Of a stretch of 64,000 bases of DNA, positions 44,599 to 53,397 are shown in pieces; within the stretch, counting starts at the first letter, position 1; each line of letters starts with the position of its first letter. Location: positions 2,666,001-2,730,000 of the forward strand of contig NZ_CP091792.1 in NCBI RefSeq assembly GCF_022024115.1. Direction: 5' to 3'. The DNA comes from Prevotella communis. Its GTDB lineage: Bacteria > Bacteroidota > Bacteroidia > Bacteroidales > Bacteroidaceae. The notes beneath the pieces were generated by a model. It was not told where the DNA came from and did not search any database. It was given only the letters and a program-made list of their open reading frames with translations. A program made the position numbers and the translations under genes.

Positions 44599-45096
44599 AT
44601 GACTTTTTTAGATTTAGTAAAACAGAGGTATAGCTGCAGAAGCTATCAGGAGAAGAGTGTGGAACAGGAAAAGCTGGACTACGTGATGGAGTGCGTCCGC
44701 CTGGCACCATCGGCCGTCAACAAGCAGCCGTGGATGTTCCGCGTAGTGAAGGACGAGGCCGAGAAGGCAAAACTGCGCGAGTGCTATAACCGCGACTGGT
44801 TCAATTCGGCACCGATGTATATCATCTGCAGCATCCTGCACGATCAGGAATGGGTGCGCAAGGACGGCAAGCATCATGGCGACATCGACATAGCCATTGC
44901 CGTGGAGCATCTGTGTCTGGCTGCTACGGAACAGGGCCTTGCCACCTGCTGGGTGTGCAACTTCAACGCAGAGAAATGCAAGGAGTTTTTCACCTTTGCC
45001 GACAACGAGGAGCCTGCCGTCTTAATCCCCATCGGCTATGCCGCCGACGAGCGTAAAGAGAAGATTCGCAAGGCAATAGAGGAAATTTACAAATAG
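44599..45096 (+). CDS. Nitroreductase-family FMN oxidoreductase (short form)
   Basis: 165 residues. RYSCRSYQEKSVEQEKLDYV and APSAVNKQPWMFRVV are the FMN-binding start of the family, and DIAIAVEHLCLAATEQGLAT with CWVC follows. It is shorter than the typical 200-residue enzyme, matching the compact nitroreductase group. NAD(P)H-dependent reduction of an unknown acceptor in the cytoplasm. Confidence 0.9.
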   Translation: MTFLDLVKQRYSCRSYQEKSVEQEKLDYVMECVRLAPSAVNKQPWMFRVVKDEAEKAKLRECYNRDWFNSAPMYIICSILHDQEWVRKDGKHHGDIDIAIAVEHLCLAATEQGLATCWVCNFNAEKCKEFFTFADNEEPAVLIPIGYAADERKEKIRKAIEEIYK

Positions 45097-45179
45097 AAAA
45101 AAGAATGAGACAAATCAATAAGCAAAGAAAGTTTTTGAAAAAAAATGATAAAATCCTTGGAGATATCAACAAGATTATG

Positions 45180-45187
45180 TATCTTTG
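45180..45187 (+). promoter_or_regulatory. Promoter for a candidate small RNA
   Basis: TATCTTTG with TTG 20 bases upstream (45157-45159), full consensus, but no gene follows in this direction before a terminator. Confidence 0.7.
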
Positions 45188-45193
45188 CAATTG

Positions 45194-45266
45194 ATTTTTA
45201 ATGGTTAAGGTTTATGGTTGATTAACTTAGTATTCGAGGCCAGCAGTGATGCTCGCCTCGTTTTTT
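45194..45266 (+). ncRNA. Candidate small RNA 1
   Basis: About 73 nucleotides between a consensus promoter and a strong terminator: CGAGGC-CAGCA-GTGA-TGCTC-GCCTCG followed by six T (45235-45266). The 5' part is unstructured and U/A-rich. No open reading frame of note. No known family recognised. Confidence 0.55.
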
Positions 45267-45297
45267 GTTTTTGAGTTTTCTAAAATCAGCATAGAAA

Positions 45298-45332
45298 TGG
45301 TGACCGGTCATCACGATCAGTCACCATTTTTT
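45298..45332 (+). terminator. Second terminator-like hairpin
   Basis: TGGTGAC, a 15-base loop, GTCACCA, then six T. It may back up the terminator at 45235. Confidence 0.6.
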
Positions 45333-45375
45333 CATACTAAACAAATACTATTTATGAATAAAAAATACCAGTTAT

Positions 45376-45879
45376 TTAAAGTTCTGGACTGATGGCTGCT
45401 ATCCAGGCGTCGATACGCACATCGGTCTTATCGTCCTCGTTGACATTATCGAGAGGCAGACCAATAAACTTACCGTCAATCACGGCCTCTGAGTCGTCGA
45501 AGGTATAGCCGTCGGTCTCTACGCTACCAATAAACTTGGCGCCGCTGCCCTTGATACCGTTGTAGAGTTCACCGATACCACCCACGAAGGTATCGCTATA
45601 GCATGAGCAGTCGCCACAGCCGAAAAGGGCGATAGTCTTGCCGCTCAGGTCACATGCCTTAAGCGTGTTCAGACCGTCGTACCAGTCGTCCTGCAGTTCG
45701 CCGGCACCCCACGTAGAAGTACCAAGAATCAGGTTCTGGTTGGCATTGACGATATCGGCCGTCAGGTCCTGTACATTCAGAGCCTCGCAGCCCAGTTTCG
45801 AGGCAATCTTCTCGGCGATAGCCTCGCATGTTCCTGTGGAGGAACCATAGATTACAATAGTTGCATTCATTTTTTTCAT
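45376..45879 (-). CDS. Flavodoxin
   Basis: 167 residues, long-chain flavodoxin. FMN-phosphate loop IVIYGSSTGTCEAIAEKIA; ring-stacking loops TSTWGAGELQDDW and FGCGDCSCYSDTFVGGIGEL. It replaces ferredoxin as a low-potential carrier under iron shortage. Thirteen bases behind a DUF2023 gene, an association often seen in Bacteroidota. Start at 45879 or 45870. Confidence 0.94.
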   Translation of the reverse strand: MKKMNATIVIYGSSTGTCEAIAEKIASKLGCEALNVQDLTADIVNANQNLILGTSTWGAGELQDDWYDGLNTLKACDLSGKTIALFGCGDCSCYSDTFVGGIGELYNGIKGSGAKFIGSVETDGYTFDDSEAVIDGKFIGLPLDNVNEDDKTDVRIDAWIAAISPEL

Positions 45880-45892
45880 TCAATTTATATGG

Positions 45893-46282
45893 CTAATTAT
45901 TCTTGATACACTTGCCGTCGCAATCTCCCTTGCATCCGTTCTTGCGTTTGCAGTAGCGCTCGCATTGGGCGCAAAGGTCGTAGCCCAACATCGTGCCAAG
46001 GATGAAATCCTCCTCAGGTGTCAGTTGGTTAAGCGGACGGGTGACGATGAGACGGATAGCCTCCAGGCACTCGCGGCGTCCGAAGTACACGTTGAGGTTT
46101 TTCTGACCGGCAGGCTGAAGCACATAAGGGATGCCCTGACTCTCCAGTCGCTCTATGGTCTGATCACCATATCTTTTATCGCAGGTAAACAGCACCATCT
46201 GGCGCACGCCCTTCTGCAGTTCGTAGATGTGGTTCATCAGTACTTTAATTTCCGTAGGAATAGTTGCCGTTCTCATCGTCAT
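45893..46282 (-). CDS. DUF2023 family protein
   Basis: 129 residues. LMNHIYELQKGVRQMVLFT and GIPYVLQPAGQKNLNVYFG match DUF2023. The C-terminus is rich in Cys (CAQCERYCKRKNGCKGDCDGKC) and could bind iron or zinc. It precedes the flavodoxin in the same operon, so a role in flavodoxin function or iron homeostasis is inferred. Confidence 0.88.
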   Translation of the reverse strand: MTMRTATIPTEIKVLMNHIYELQKGVRQMVLFTCDKRYGDQTIERLESQGIPYVLQPAGQKNLNVYFGRRECLEAIRLIVTRPLNQLTPEEDFILGTMLGYDLCAQCERYCKRKNGCKGDCDGKCIKNN

Positions 46283-46304
46283 ATTGCTTGTTATTTTCTG
46301 GGTG

Positions 46305-46312
46305 CAAAGTTA
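46305..46312 (-). promoter_or_regulatory. Promoter -7 box TAACTTTG for DUF2023-flavodoxin
   Basis: Exact TAnnTTTG on the minus strand, 23 bases before the start. Confidence 0.7.
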
Positions 46313-46408
46313 CGGCGAAATATGAAAGTACGCAATACCTAAAAACGAGTGTTTTAAGCATTGCGCACTTATAAAGACCTGCAAAAGCAGATTAATCAAA
46401 AGTAGGTA

Positions 46409-48604
46409 TTACAGCGTGATAGGTATCACCACCTTGAATGTGATATTGCGCCCCATGTTATATACGCCACGACGACCTGTAACCGCGTTCTCATCGGCAT
46501 ACTTCAAGCGACTCAGGTGGTTCTGATAGGCTTTGTCCAACAGGTTATCGGCTGTAAAATAGAATTCAGCCACCTTCTTTCCATGCAACTGAAGGTCTGT
46601 ACCTGCCGAGAGCGAGAGCAAGGCATAGCCTGGCGTCTCCGTCTCAGTATCATCGGCACCATAGATGTGCGACTGCTTCAGGAAACAGTCTAGTCCGACT
46701 GCTACATAAAGATTGTTGAGGAGCGAACGATGAGCCGCATCCGTTGTATGATGATGGGCAATCGTTGGGTGTGAATGGTGCGACAGTTCCCACTTCAACT
46801 CCGACGACCATTTTGGAGCAGGCGTAAAAGGCAGATACTTGGTACCTGGCGCCGCATGCATCTGTTGTGCATCAACATACGAGAATGCGTTTGAGAAATG
46901 CAGGGAGTGGATGGGGTGAAAGTCCACACCAGCCTCGAAGCCCAGCAGTCGGGCATCGCCCTGGGTGTAGGCATAGACAGGGTATGTTGGCGCGTATACA
47001 CTATAACCATATCCCGTTCCCTCAGTATAATCCCCCACATGGTGCAGAAAGACATAATTGTCAATACGGTTGGCAAAGAGGGCCAACTGGGCCGATACAT
47101 AACGCGAGGTAAAATCAAGTCCCAGGTCGGCCTGCAGACTGTATTCCGGTTTGAGGCCTTTGTCGCCGATTTCATAGCGCAGCGACCCCTCATGTTTACC
47201 ATTAGAGCCCAGTTCACTCAGATTAGGCGCACGGAACCCACGGGCAAGATTCATGCGCAGGTTAAAGTGCTCGTTGATGTTGCAGACAGCACCTACACTA
47301 CCTGTGAAAGCGCCGAAATTGCGTGAGAAGTTATCCTCCTGTCCGTTCAACATAGAGAAACCAGGAAAGGCTTTCAGATGCCTATGATCATAACGCACAC
47401 CACCATTCAGCGTCCAGCGATCGTCTAGCTGCTTCGTGGCTGTGGCATAGAGACCAAAGTCAAACAGACGATAGTCAGGTATCAGATACTCCTCACCCTC
47501 ATTGCCTGATTTCTGATACATACCACCAATACCCGTAGAGAGTTTCCAGCCGTCAAACTCGTTGGTCACGTAGCGCAGGTCGTAGGTCAACGTATGCAGT
47601 TTAAAGAATGTCTCATACTCGTCTGGCGACTCCTCGAACTCCTGCCTACGGTTCTGCTGATAGCCTATGATAGCCTTTAGGTAGCCCGAAGAGAGATTCA
47701 GCGAGTTATCCCATACCAGTTTATAATGTTTCACCTGTTGGAAAGGCAGCGACCTGCCATAGGTTTTGAGGTCGTTTGACAAAGGCTCCAGTTCGCCTGT
47801 TTTTGGGTCGCGCTCGCCCTCGATGATGCTTGGCGTCAGGTGATAGATTGCCCACACAAGTCGTGAGTGTCCCCATCCTTTGTTCACCCCCAGCATCAGA
47901 CGTCCTGCCCTTTCACGAAACTGCGAACCGGGCACGTAGCCATCATATTTATTCTTATAGGCATGAGCCATTTTGTCGCTGAAGCTGGCGTCCCATACAA
48001 AGCCTTTCTGATTGCCTGCCATCTGCAAATGATAGGCAAACAGTCCGTTATTGGTCTGATATTCTGAGGTTACGTTAGCCTTCATCTCGCCCTCGGCCAG
48101 CGTAGGCTGCTGGTGCAGAATCACCACACCCGCCATCGCGTCCGAGCCGTACATCAGCGAGGCCGGACCCTTCAGTATCTCCACACTGTTCACGCTGTTG
48201 CCGTCCACCTCTACGCCATGCTCGTCGCCCCATTGCTGACCCTCCTGGCGCACGCCATCACTCATCACCACCACGCGGTTGTATCCCAATCCGCGGATGA
48301 TGGGTTTTGAGATGCTGCCGCCCGTGGTCAACTGACTCACGCCTGGCTGATGACTGATAGCATCGATCACGTTGGTCGAGGCCGTGGCCCTGAGAACCTG
48401 TGGCGACACGATGCTCACGGGTGCCGTCACGTGTTTCAGTTTCGTATCGCCCGTCACGCCCGTCACCGTCAGCTCGTTCAGTTGCAAATGGCGATAGAAC
48501 ACGTCCGTCGAGTCCTCTGCATGTTGATGTTTATTGTTATGATTCTGTGCTGCCATTGCCATACTTACACACAGCAATGGCAGAATGATGTATTTCGATT
48601 TCAT
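46409..48604 (-). CDS. TonB-dependent outer membrane receptor, His-rich (metal uptake type)
   Basis: 731 residues. Signal peptide ending AMAAQ; His-rich start (HNNKHQHAED). The plug domain is clear (ATASTNVIDAISHQPGVSQL, then KPIIRGLGYNRVVVMSDGVR, then VEILKGPASLMYGSDAMAGV), followed by a 22-strand barrel. No carboxypeptidase-like extension, so not a SusC. A surface loop near residues 610-630 is rich in His (HHSHPTIAHHHTTDAAHR). These features resemble ZnuD-type zinc receptors. A Cys/His-rich small membrane protein lies upstream in the same operon. Confidence 0.88.
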   Translation of the reverse strand: MKSKYIILPLLCVSMAMAAQNHNNKHQHAEDSTDVFYRHLQLNELTVTGVTGDTKLKHVTAPVSIVSPQVLRATASTNVIDAISHQPGVSQLTTGGSISKPIIRGLGYNRVVVMSDGVRQEGQQWGDEHGVEVDGNSVNSVEILKGPASLMYGSDAMAGVVILHQQPTLAEGEMKANVTSEYQTNNGLFAYHLQMAGNQKGFVWDASFSDKMAHAYKNKYDGYVPGSQFRERAGRLMLGVNKGWGHSRLVWAIYHLTPSIIEGERDPKTGELEPLSNDLKTYGRSLPFQQVKHYKLVWDNSLNLSSGYLKAIIGYQQNRRQEFEESPDEYETFFKLHTLTYDLRYVTNEFDGWKLSTGIGGMYQKSGNEGEEYLIPDYRLFDFGLYATATKQLDDRWTLNGGVRYDHRHLKAFPGFSMLNGQEDNFSRNFGAFTGSVGAVCNINEHFNLRMNLARGFRAPNLSELGSNGKHEGSLRYEIGDKGLKPEYSLQADLGLDFTSRYVSAQLALFANRIDNYVFLHHVGDYTEGTGYGYSVYAPTYPVYAYTQGDARLLGFEAGVDFHPIHSLHFSNAFSYVDAQQMHAAPGTKYLPFTPAPKWSSELKWELSHHSHPTIAHHHTTDAAHRSLLNNLYVAVGLDCFLKQSHIYGADDTETETPGYALLSLSAGTDLQLHGKKVAEFYFTADNLLDKAYQNHLSRLKYADENAVTGRRGVYNMGRNITFKVVIPITL

Positions 48605-48663
48605 TCTGTCTTTATGATAATAATGTATATAAAAAAATGTGCAAAACGGTCCTCCTTACTGCA

Positions 48664-48996
48664 TCAGAAAGCAGGCGGCCCACGTGTCACGATGGCGCCA
48701 CAGCAGGCAGCATCATGGCCGCACAAAAGCTGGGCGTAACATTTCTTATATACATGAATCAACAGCGTGACAGCCATCGCCGCAGCTGTCAGCATCGTCA
48801 GCGTGAGGAACTGGCACAGCACACAGTCGTCCATGTGTACCGTGGTCTGCGTCAGGTGACCGCCGCAATGGTTGTGCAGACAGTCCACGCATGTCACCTC
48901 GGCACTCTCGGCCGACTCGTGTACGTGAATCGACGACAACAGCAGTATTGGCAGAAATACCGCCAACATCACAAAAGCTGCTATCTGTCTCTTCAT
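48664..48996 (-). CDS. Small Cys/His-rich membrane protein upstream of the TonB receptor
   Basis: About 110 residues, start at the ATG at 48996 (MKRQIAAFVML). Two membrane helices (residues about 5-25 and 65-85) flank a periplasmic loop with HVHES, CVDCLHNHCGGH and MDDCVLC. The tail has another Cys cluster. I recognise no exact family; the layout resembles small metal-related membrane proteins preceding metal receptors. Promoter directly upstream, and the receptor follows by 59 bases. A metal-handling partner is inferred. Confidence 0.65.
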   Translation of the reverse strand: MKRQIAAFVMLAVFLPILLLSSIHVHESAESAEVTCVDCLHNHCGGHLTQTTVHMDDCVLCQFLTLTMLTAAAMAVTLLIHVYKKCYAQLLCGHDAACCGAIVTRGPPAF

Positions 48997-49010
48997 CACT
49001 TTCACGCCTG

Positions 49011-49018
49011 CAAAAGTA
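49011..49018 (-). promoter_or_regulatory. Promoter TACTTTTG for the metal receptor operon
   Basis: Exact TAnnTTTG on the minus strand, 14 bases before the start. The inverted repeat AGATTTCCGC/GCGGAAATCT (49022-49031 and 49050-49059) overlaps the -33 region and is a good operator candidate. Confidence 0.6.
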
Positions 49019-49272
49019 CAAAGATTTCCGCAAACGCACCTATGCCGCCGCGGAAATCTCGTTCAATTTAACATTCTGTAAGAGAGTTGACAATACCTTA
49101 ACAAGCTCATACAAAGCCTGTTTATTTAAAGAATTGCGTAAACGCCTTTACCGTATAAAGGTGTATTCTTAGCTGCCAGGAAGTCACCTTTAGCTTTGCA
49201 TGTCTATTGCTAAAAACTATTAAATTTCCTACAGAAAAGGGAGAATTATTTCTTTATCTGTACGGTAATTTG

Positions 49273-49280
49273 TATATTTG
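49273..49280 (+). promoter_or_regulatory. Promoter -7 box TATATTTG for the DUF4143 ATPase
   Basis: Exact TAnnTTTG. The leader of about 115 bases contains three tandem repeats. Confidence 0.65.
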
Positions 49281-49290
49281 CGCCCAGAAT

Positions 49291-49375
49291 GTGTTTATCA
49301 TGATTAACACATTACGGCAGTATGTGTTTGTTATGGTTAACATATCTACGTAAAAAGTGTTTATTAAAATCAACA
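49291..49375 (+). repeat. Three 19-bp repeats, 33-bp period, in the leader of the DUF4143 ATPase gene
   Basis: GTGTTTATCATGATTAACA at 49291, GTGTTTGTTATGGTTAACA at 49324 and GTGTTTATTAAAATCAACA at 49357. The spacing of 33 bases is about three helical turns. Located after the promoter and before the ATG. Confidence 0.85.
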
Positions 49376-49400
49376 AGGAAACTGTAAAATTGAAATAAAA

Positions 49401-50606
49401 ATGGAGAGTCTGTTTAAACGTCATGATGCTTATCTATCAAAAGTACCGATGGAGTACGTCCGTGATTTCATGCAACACATCAACTGGAATTCGCGGCTTC
49501 TGGTAATCCGTGGGCCCAAAGGCGTGGGGAAGTCAACACTGATGCAACAATACATCAAGCAGCATTTTCCTGCAGGCGACCGTCATGTACTCTATTGTTC
49601 TGCTGATACAAACTATTTTTCTACCCATACCTTGCTCGATCTGGCAGAAAACTTCGTCATGATGGGTGGACAATGGCTTTTCATTGACGAGGTACACAAA
49701 TACCCAGGATGGAGTCGGGAGATTAAAGAAATCTATGATCTCTATCATGAGTTACACATCGTATTGAGTGGCTCGTCCCTCATCCAGATAAACGACGGAC
49801 AGGCCGATCTCTCACGCCGTCTCATGCCATATGACATGCCTGGTTTGTCGCTACGCGAATTCATACATCTTGACACGGGACTCGACATTAAGCCCGTTTC
49901 ACTGGATCAATTGATAGACAACCCTTCAAAGGTCTGTATGGATATCATATCCAAGTGCCATCCTCTGGAACATTTTGCGCGCTACCGCCAGTTTGGGTAT
50001 TATCCTTTCTATTTCGAAGAGAAGCAGGATTATTACGACAAATTGGAAAACACGGTCAACTACATCGTTGATGTGGAACTGACAAAATATCGCAGTCTGG
50101 ATGTAGGGTACACCCGTCAAGTCAAGGCACTGCTTCATGTGATATCTCAAATGACACCATACGAGGTGGACATCTCAAAACTTTCAAAGGCATCAGGTAT
50201 CAGCAGACAATCTACTCTCAAATACCTCACAAATATGGAGGAGGCCAATCTTATTCGTAGAGTCTTTACCAACTTGATGACTGTCACAGACTTACAGAAG
50301 CCAGACAAGATATACCTTGACAATCCTAATCTGCTTTACACACTCAGTCTGGAGAAGCCAGAGATAGGAACTGTGCGTGAGACATTCTTTGCCAACCAGT
50401 TGGCATCTGCTGGTCACAAAGTGGAATATGCAGGCTATAAGAAGGGCGACTTCCGTATTGATGGTGACATCGTCATTGAGGTTGGCGGACAAGATAAAGG
50501 CTTCAGCCAAGTAGCCGATCAAGAGAATGCCTATGTCGCAGCCGATGATATAGAATCTGCCTACATGAGGAAGATTCCTCTCTGGGCCTTTGGTTTTCTT
50601 TATTAA
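49401..50606 (+). CDS. AAA+ ATP-binding protein with DUF4143 domain
   Basis: 401 residues. P-loop RGPKGVGKST (residues 37-46) and Walker B WLFIDEVHK (92-100, Asp96-Glu97). The C-terminal DUF4143 part (LYTLSLEKPEIGTVRETFFA, then GDFRIDGDIVIEVGG) contains the characteristic nuclease-like core. A winged helix at about 255-290 (SKLSKASGISRQSTLKYLTN) fits. Function of the family is unknown; some members are thought to be chromosomal accessory or defence-like genes. Monocistronic. Confidence 0.88.
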   Translation: MESLFKRHDAYLSKVPMEYVRDFMQHINWNSRLLVIRGPKGVGKSTLMQQYIKQHFPAGDRHVLYCSADTNYFSTHTLLDLAENFVMMGGQWLFIDEVHKYPGWSREIKEIYDLYHELHIVLSGSSLIQINDGQADLSRRLMPYDMPGLSLREFIHLDTGLDIKPVSLDQLIDNPSKVCMDIISKCHPLEHFARYRQFGYYPFYFEEKQDYYDKLENTVNYIVDVELTKYRSLDVGYTRQVKALLHVISQMTPYEVDISKLSKASGISRQSTLKYLTNMEEANLIRRVFTNLMTVTDLQKPDKIYLDNPNLLYTLSLEKPEIGTVRETFFANQLASAGHKVEYAGYKKGDFRIDGDIVIEVGGQDKGFSQVADQENAYVAADDIESAYMRKIPLWAFGFLY

Positions 50607-50679
50607 CGCAAAGATATCACTTTCGGCAAGGATTATTCTTTTGCCACCAGCAATCATTTTACCAGTGCAATAGATGCCA

Positions 50680-50699
50680 GGGGACAGGCACCTGCCATC
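50680..50699 (+). repeat. Dispersed hairpin repeat, partial copy R5
   Basis: GGGGACAGGCACCTGCCATC, the end of the R family only. Between the ATPase and TlpA-like genes. Confidence 0.7.
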
Positions 50700-50717
50700 C
50701 ATTATCAAGAATTTGTC

Positions 50718-51794
50718 TTATTCTGCAAAAATCTCTGCGAGTTTCTGCTCAATATCTTCGCCTCTTAAATCACGGGCAAGGATAGTTCCGTCTGGTGAGA
50801 AAAGCATAATTTGAGGAATACCACTAATACCATAAACATCGGTATCGGTCTTTTTGAAGTTTATAATCGAAGGGTATGGAATGTTTTCCTCCTTGATGGC
50901 CTTCATTGTTTTTATGGGGTCATCCCATGTAGCAATACCAAGAACAACCAGTCCCTTGTCTTTGTACTTGTTATAGATGGCGATGAGGTTGGGAATCTCA
51001 CGGCGACAGGGTAAACACCAGGAAGCCCAGAAATCTGCAAGTACATATTTACCACGACCTACATAATCGGAAAGGCGTTGCTGCTTGCCGTTGTACTCAG
51101 TAACGATATCGATAAACTTCATACCCTCGCCAGTACTTACCTTTGCTTGCAAATCTCTTCGCAACATTTGCAGCCTCGGCTCCTTTTCCACCCAAGAGGG
51201 AACAAGCATGTTGATGAGTTCCAAACCTCGACGGGGAGAAAGAGCACTGACATCGGATGCGTAATCATTGGCAACAAGGCTACCAATGGGGTCGCTGGGG
51301 TGCGCCGATATTACACTTACAACAAAGCTGTCCTCAAGGGCAATCAACCCCATCGTGTCTATAGGCTCACCGCTACTGAAAGCACGTCGGAATTCATTCA
51401 TTAGCAACTGATGCTCTTCCTCCATCTGGTTCATAGCATCAACGAGCGGAGTGCCCGACTGGCGGACTATAGAGCCATCGATGGTACCATCAATTTTCGT
51501 TGTACCATTATCCAAGATAATGTGCAGTAGCAATATCTGTTTACCTTTTGCCCTTGCCATCATCGGCTCAGACAGACGGCCTTCTATCGGCTGGATTTCG
51601 CCTTTCACGATGTATAGAGTATCGAGGACTCCTGTAGCGATGAAGCCATCCACGATTTCTCCTCGCTCTTCTTTCAAAATGAGCGTGTCGGTTATTTCCG
51701 GTCTGCCAATGTTTCCTTCCAACCGATAATTGATTTGTCCCTGAATGGTTACTGTTAAGAAGACAAATAGTAGGGTTGTGATTATTTTCTTCAT
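50718..51794 (-). CDS. TlpA-like thiol-disulfide oxidoreductase with DUF4369 N-terminal domain
   Basis: 358 residues with signal peptide (MKKIITTLLFVFLTVTIQG). The DUF4369 domain (about 20-130) is followed by a helical linker and a thioredoxin domain with the active-site ASWCLPCRREIPNL. Typical of Bacteroidota periplasmic redox proteins, which reduce or isomerise disulfides or take part in cytochrome maturation. Hairpin repeat copies lie on both sides. Confidence 0.9.
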   Translation of the reverse strand: MKKIITTLLFVFLTVTIQGQINYRLEGNIGRPEITDTLILKEERGEIVDGFIATGVLDTLYIVKGEIQPIEGRLSEPMMARAKGKQILLLHIILDNGTTKIDGTIDGSIVRQSGTPLVDAMNQMEEEHQLLMNEFRRAFSSGEPIDTMGLIALEDSFVVSVISAHPSDPIGSLVANDYASDVSALSPRRGLELINMLVPSWVEKEPRLQMLRRDLQAKVSTGEGMKFIDIVTEYNGKQQRLSDYVGRGKYVLADFWASWCLPCRREIPNLIAIYNKYKDKGLVVLGIATWDDPIKTMKAIKEENIPYPSIINFKKTDTDVYGISGIPQIMLFSPDGTILARDLRGEDIEQKLAEIFAE

Positions 51795-51885
51795 ATTTGG
51801 TTTATCTAAGTTGTAGTACCTTTATTTGTATATACGCTCAAATTGGGTAAAAGATTGCACCTATGGTTGTTAATTGTTGCAAAAA

Positions 51886-51893
51886 CAAAAATA
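51886..51893 (-). promoter_or_regulatory. Possible promoter TATTTTTG for the TlpA-like gene
   Basis: TAnnTTTG on the minus strand, about 90 bases before the start. Two overlapping T-rich candidates make the exact position uncertain. The rest of 51795-52165 holds repeat R6 and no gene. Confidence 0.4.
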
Positions 51894-51918
51894 AAGGCAC
51901 AAAGAATTGACCAATCAG

Positions 51919-52000
51919 AGGGCACCTGCCATCTCGACTCTTCCTTACCCATAAGGTAATGATTCAGAAGCAAGACACTCGTCTGTCCCTGTTGTCCTCC
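51919..52000 (+). repeat. Dispersed hairpin repeat, copy R6 (full length)
   Basis: GGGCACCTGCCATCTCGACT through TTACCCATAAGGTAATGATT to CTCGTCTGTCCC. Same orientation as R7 and R8 and reverse complement of R2. Confidence 0.85.
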
Positions 52001-52116
52001 AAGGTTAGACCCTATTGTGTTAGACAATTTAGGTTATGGTACCCAAGGACTCCAGTTCCAGTCATATAAAAACGCTAAAAAAAGGGTGATTTCTTGTAGA
52101 TGTAGAGAAATTTATA

Positions 52117-52124
52117 TATCTTTG
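52117..52124 (+). promoter_or_regulatory. Promoter -7 box TATCTTTG for the LRR protein
   Basis: Exact TAnnTTTG with TTG 20 bases upstream; 42 bases before the ATG. Confidence 0.75.
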
Positions 52125-52165
52125 CCACACATTACTATAAACCCCACGCTTATGACGCACGGAAT

Positions 52166-53146
52166 ATGAAAAAACAATTACTTTTACTTGCAATGATTTT
52201 GCTACCATTGGTAGCAAGTGCCCACGACATTGAAGTTAAGAATGCCGATGGTGTTACCATTTATTACAACTACATTAATGATGGCACGGAACTGCAGGTT
52301 ACTTTCTGTGGTGGCAATTATCAATATCAAGGCAATGTCGCTATACCTGAGGAAGTAACCTACATGAACAGGACACGCAAGGTGACGAGCATTGAAAGTA
52401 GTGCGTTCGCTGGTTGCTCTGGCCTTACCTCCGTCACCATCGGCAATAGTGTGACGAGCATTGGAGATTATGCGTTCGAGGGTTGCTATGGCCTTACCTC
52501 CATCACCATCCCCAATAGCGTGACGAGCATTGGAGGTTTTGCGTTCTCTGGTTGCTTTGGCCTTACCTCCGTCACCATAGGCAGTGGTGTGACGAGCATT
52601 GGAGATAATGCGTTCGATGGTTGCTATGGCCTTACCTCCATCACCATTCCCAATAGTGTGACAACCATTGGAAATTATGTGTTCTATTGTTGCTTTGGCC
52701 TTACCTCTATCACCATTCCCAATAGTGTGACAACCATTGGAAATTATGCGTTCTATTGTTGCTTTGGCCTTACCTCTATCACCATTCCCAATAGTGTGAC
52801 GAGTATTGGAAATTATGCGTTCGACAGAGTGGATTTGACAACAGTTGTTTCGCTTATTGAGAATCCTTTTGTGATAGAAGGCAAATCATCGTCCTATAGT
52901 GCCTTTAACGTAAACACATTCAATAATGCAACGCTGTATGTGCCAGTAGGAACTATTGATAAATACAAAGCTACAAATGGCTGGAAGGATTTTGCTTACA
53001 TAGTTGAAGGTACACCTACAGGAATTAAAGTTATTGAGAACACTCAAAAAAAGAATGCCACTGTTTACGACCTGAATGGTGTTCGCCTGTCAGAGCCCAA
53101 GAAAGGTATTAATATCATAAACGGCCAAAAGGTCGTGATGAAATAG
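52166..53146 (+). CDS. BspA-like leucine-rich repeat surface protein
   Basis: 326 residues. Signal peptide [19 protein letters not shown]. Residues about 75-220 are seven 23-residue LRR_5 repeats ([19 protein letters not shown] type). The C-terminal tail [20 protein letters not shown] to KVVMK is the Prevotella-type C-terminal domain also seen in the M6 protease. BspA-like proteins bind host or polymer ligands on the surface. Six repeats are nearly identical at DNA level. Confidence 0.92.
   Translation: MKKQLLLLAMILLPLVASAHDIEVKNADGVTIYYNYINDGTELQVTFCGGNYQYQGNVAIPEEVTYMNRTRKVTSIESSAFAGCSGLTSVTIGNSVTSIGDYAFEGCYGLTSITIPNSVTSIGGFAFSGCFGLTSVTIGSGVTSIGDNAFDGCYGLTSITIPNSVTTIGNYVFYCCFGLTSITIPNSVTTIGNYAFYCCFGLTSITIPNSVTSIGNYAFDRVDLTTVVSLIENPFVIEGKSSSYSAFNVNTFNNATLYVPVGTIDKYKATNGWKDFAYIVEGTPTGIKVIENTQKKNATVYDLNGVRLSEPKKGINIINGQKVVMK
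52421..52834 (+). repeat. Six near-identical 69-bp tandem repeats in the LRR gene
   Basis: Units start at 52421, 52490, 52559, 52628, 52697 and 52766, each beginning GGCCTTACCTC. Exact 69-base periodicity keeps frame, so recombination would change the repeat number without breaking the gene. Confidence 0.92.
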
Positions 53147-53164
53147 TTTTTATTATCACTTAGG

Positions 53165-53201
53165 AGCATCCCTGCCCGTTTCTATTTCGAGCAGGGATGC
53201 T
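53165..53201 (+). terminator. Hairpin behind the LRR gene
   Basis: AGCATCCCTGC/GCAGGGATGCT with a 15-base loop; only a weak T tract follows. Confidence 0.7.
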
Positions 53202-53215
53202 TTGTTATCAAGATG

Positions 53216-53304
53216 CCTAGGGGACAGGCATCTGCCATCTCGACTCTTCCATACCCATAAGGAAATGATTCAGGAATAAGACACTCGTCTGTCCCTAGTG
53301 TTCT
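53216..53304 (+). repeat. Dispersed hairpin repeat, copy R7 (full length)
   Basis: CCTAGGGGACAGGCATCTGC through to CTGTCCCTAGTGTTCT. Ends form an inverted repeat (GGGACAG/CTGTCCC) and the core TTCC-TACCCATAAGGAA a smaller one. Confidence 0.88.
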
Positions 53305-53308
53305 ACAC

Positions 53309-53391
53309 TAAAAAAGGCTGCCTTGAAAGACAGCCTCATTAGTTCCTTTTATAGTGCAGTATGAAAGTCGAAACTATCAAGTGCACTTTAC
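53309..53391 (-). ncRNA. Candidate small RNA 2 (leftward)
   Basis: About 80 nucleotides from a consensus promoter to a terminator. On the minus strand AGTGCA/TGCACT forms a 5' stem, and AGGCTGTC-TTTCAA-GGCAGCCT with six T forms the terminator (53310-53336). No open frame or known family. Confidence 0.5.
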
Positions 53392-53397
53392 TGGGTG

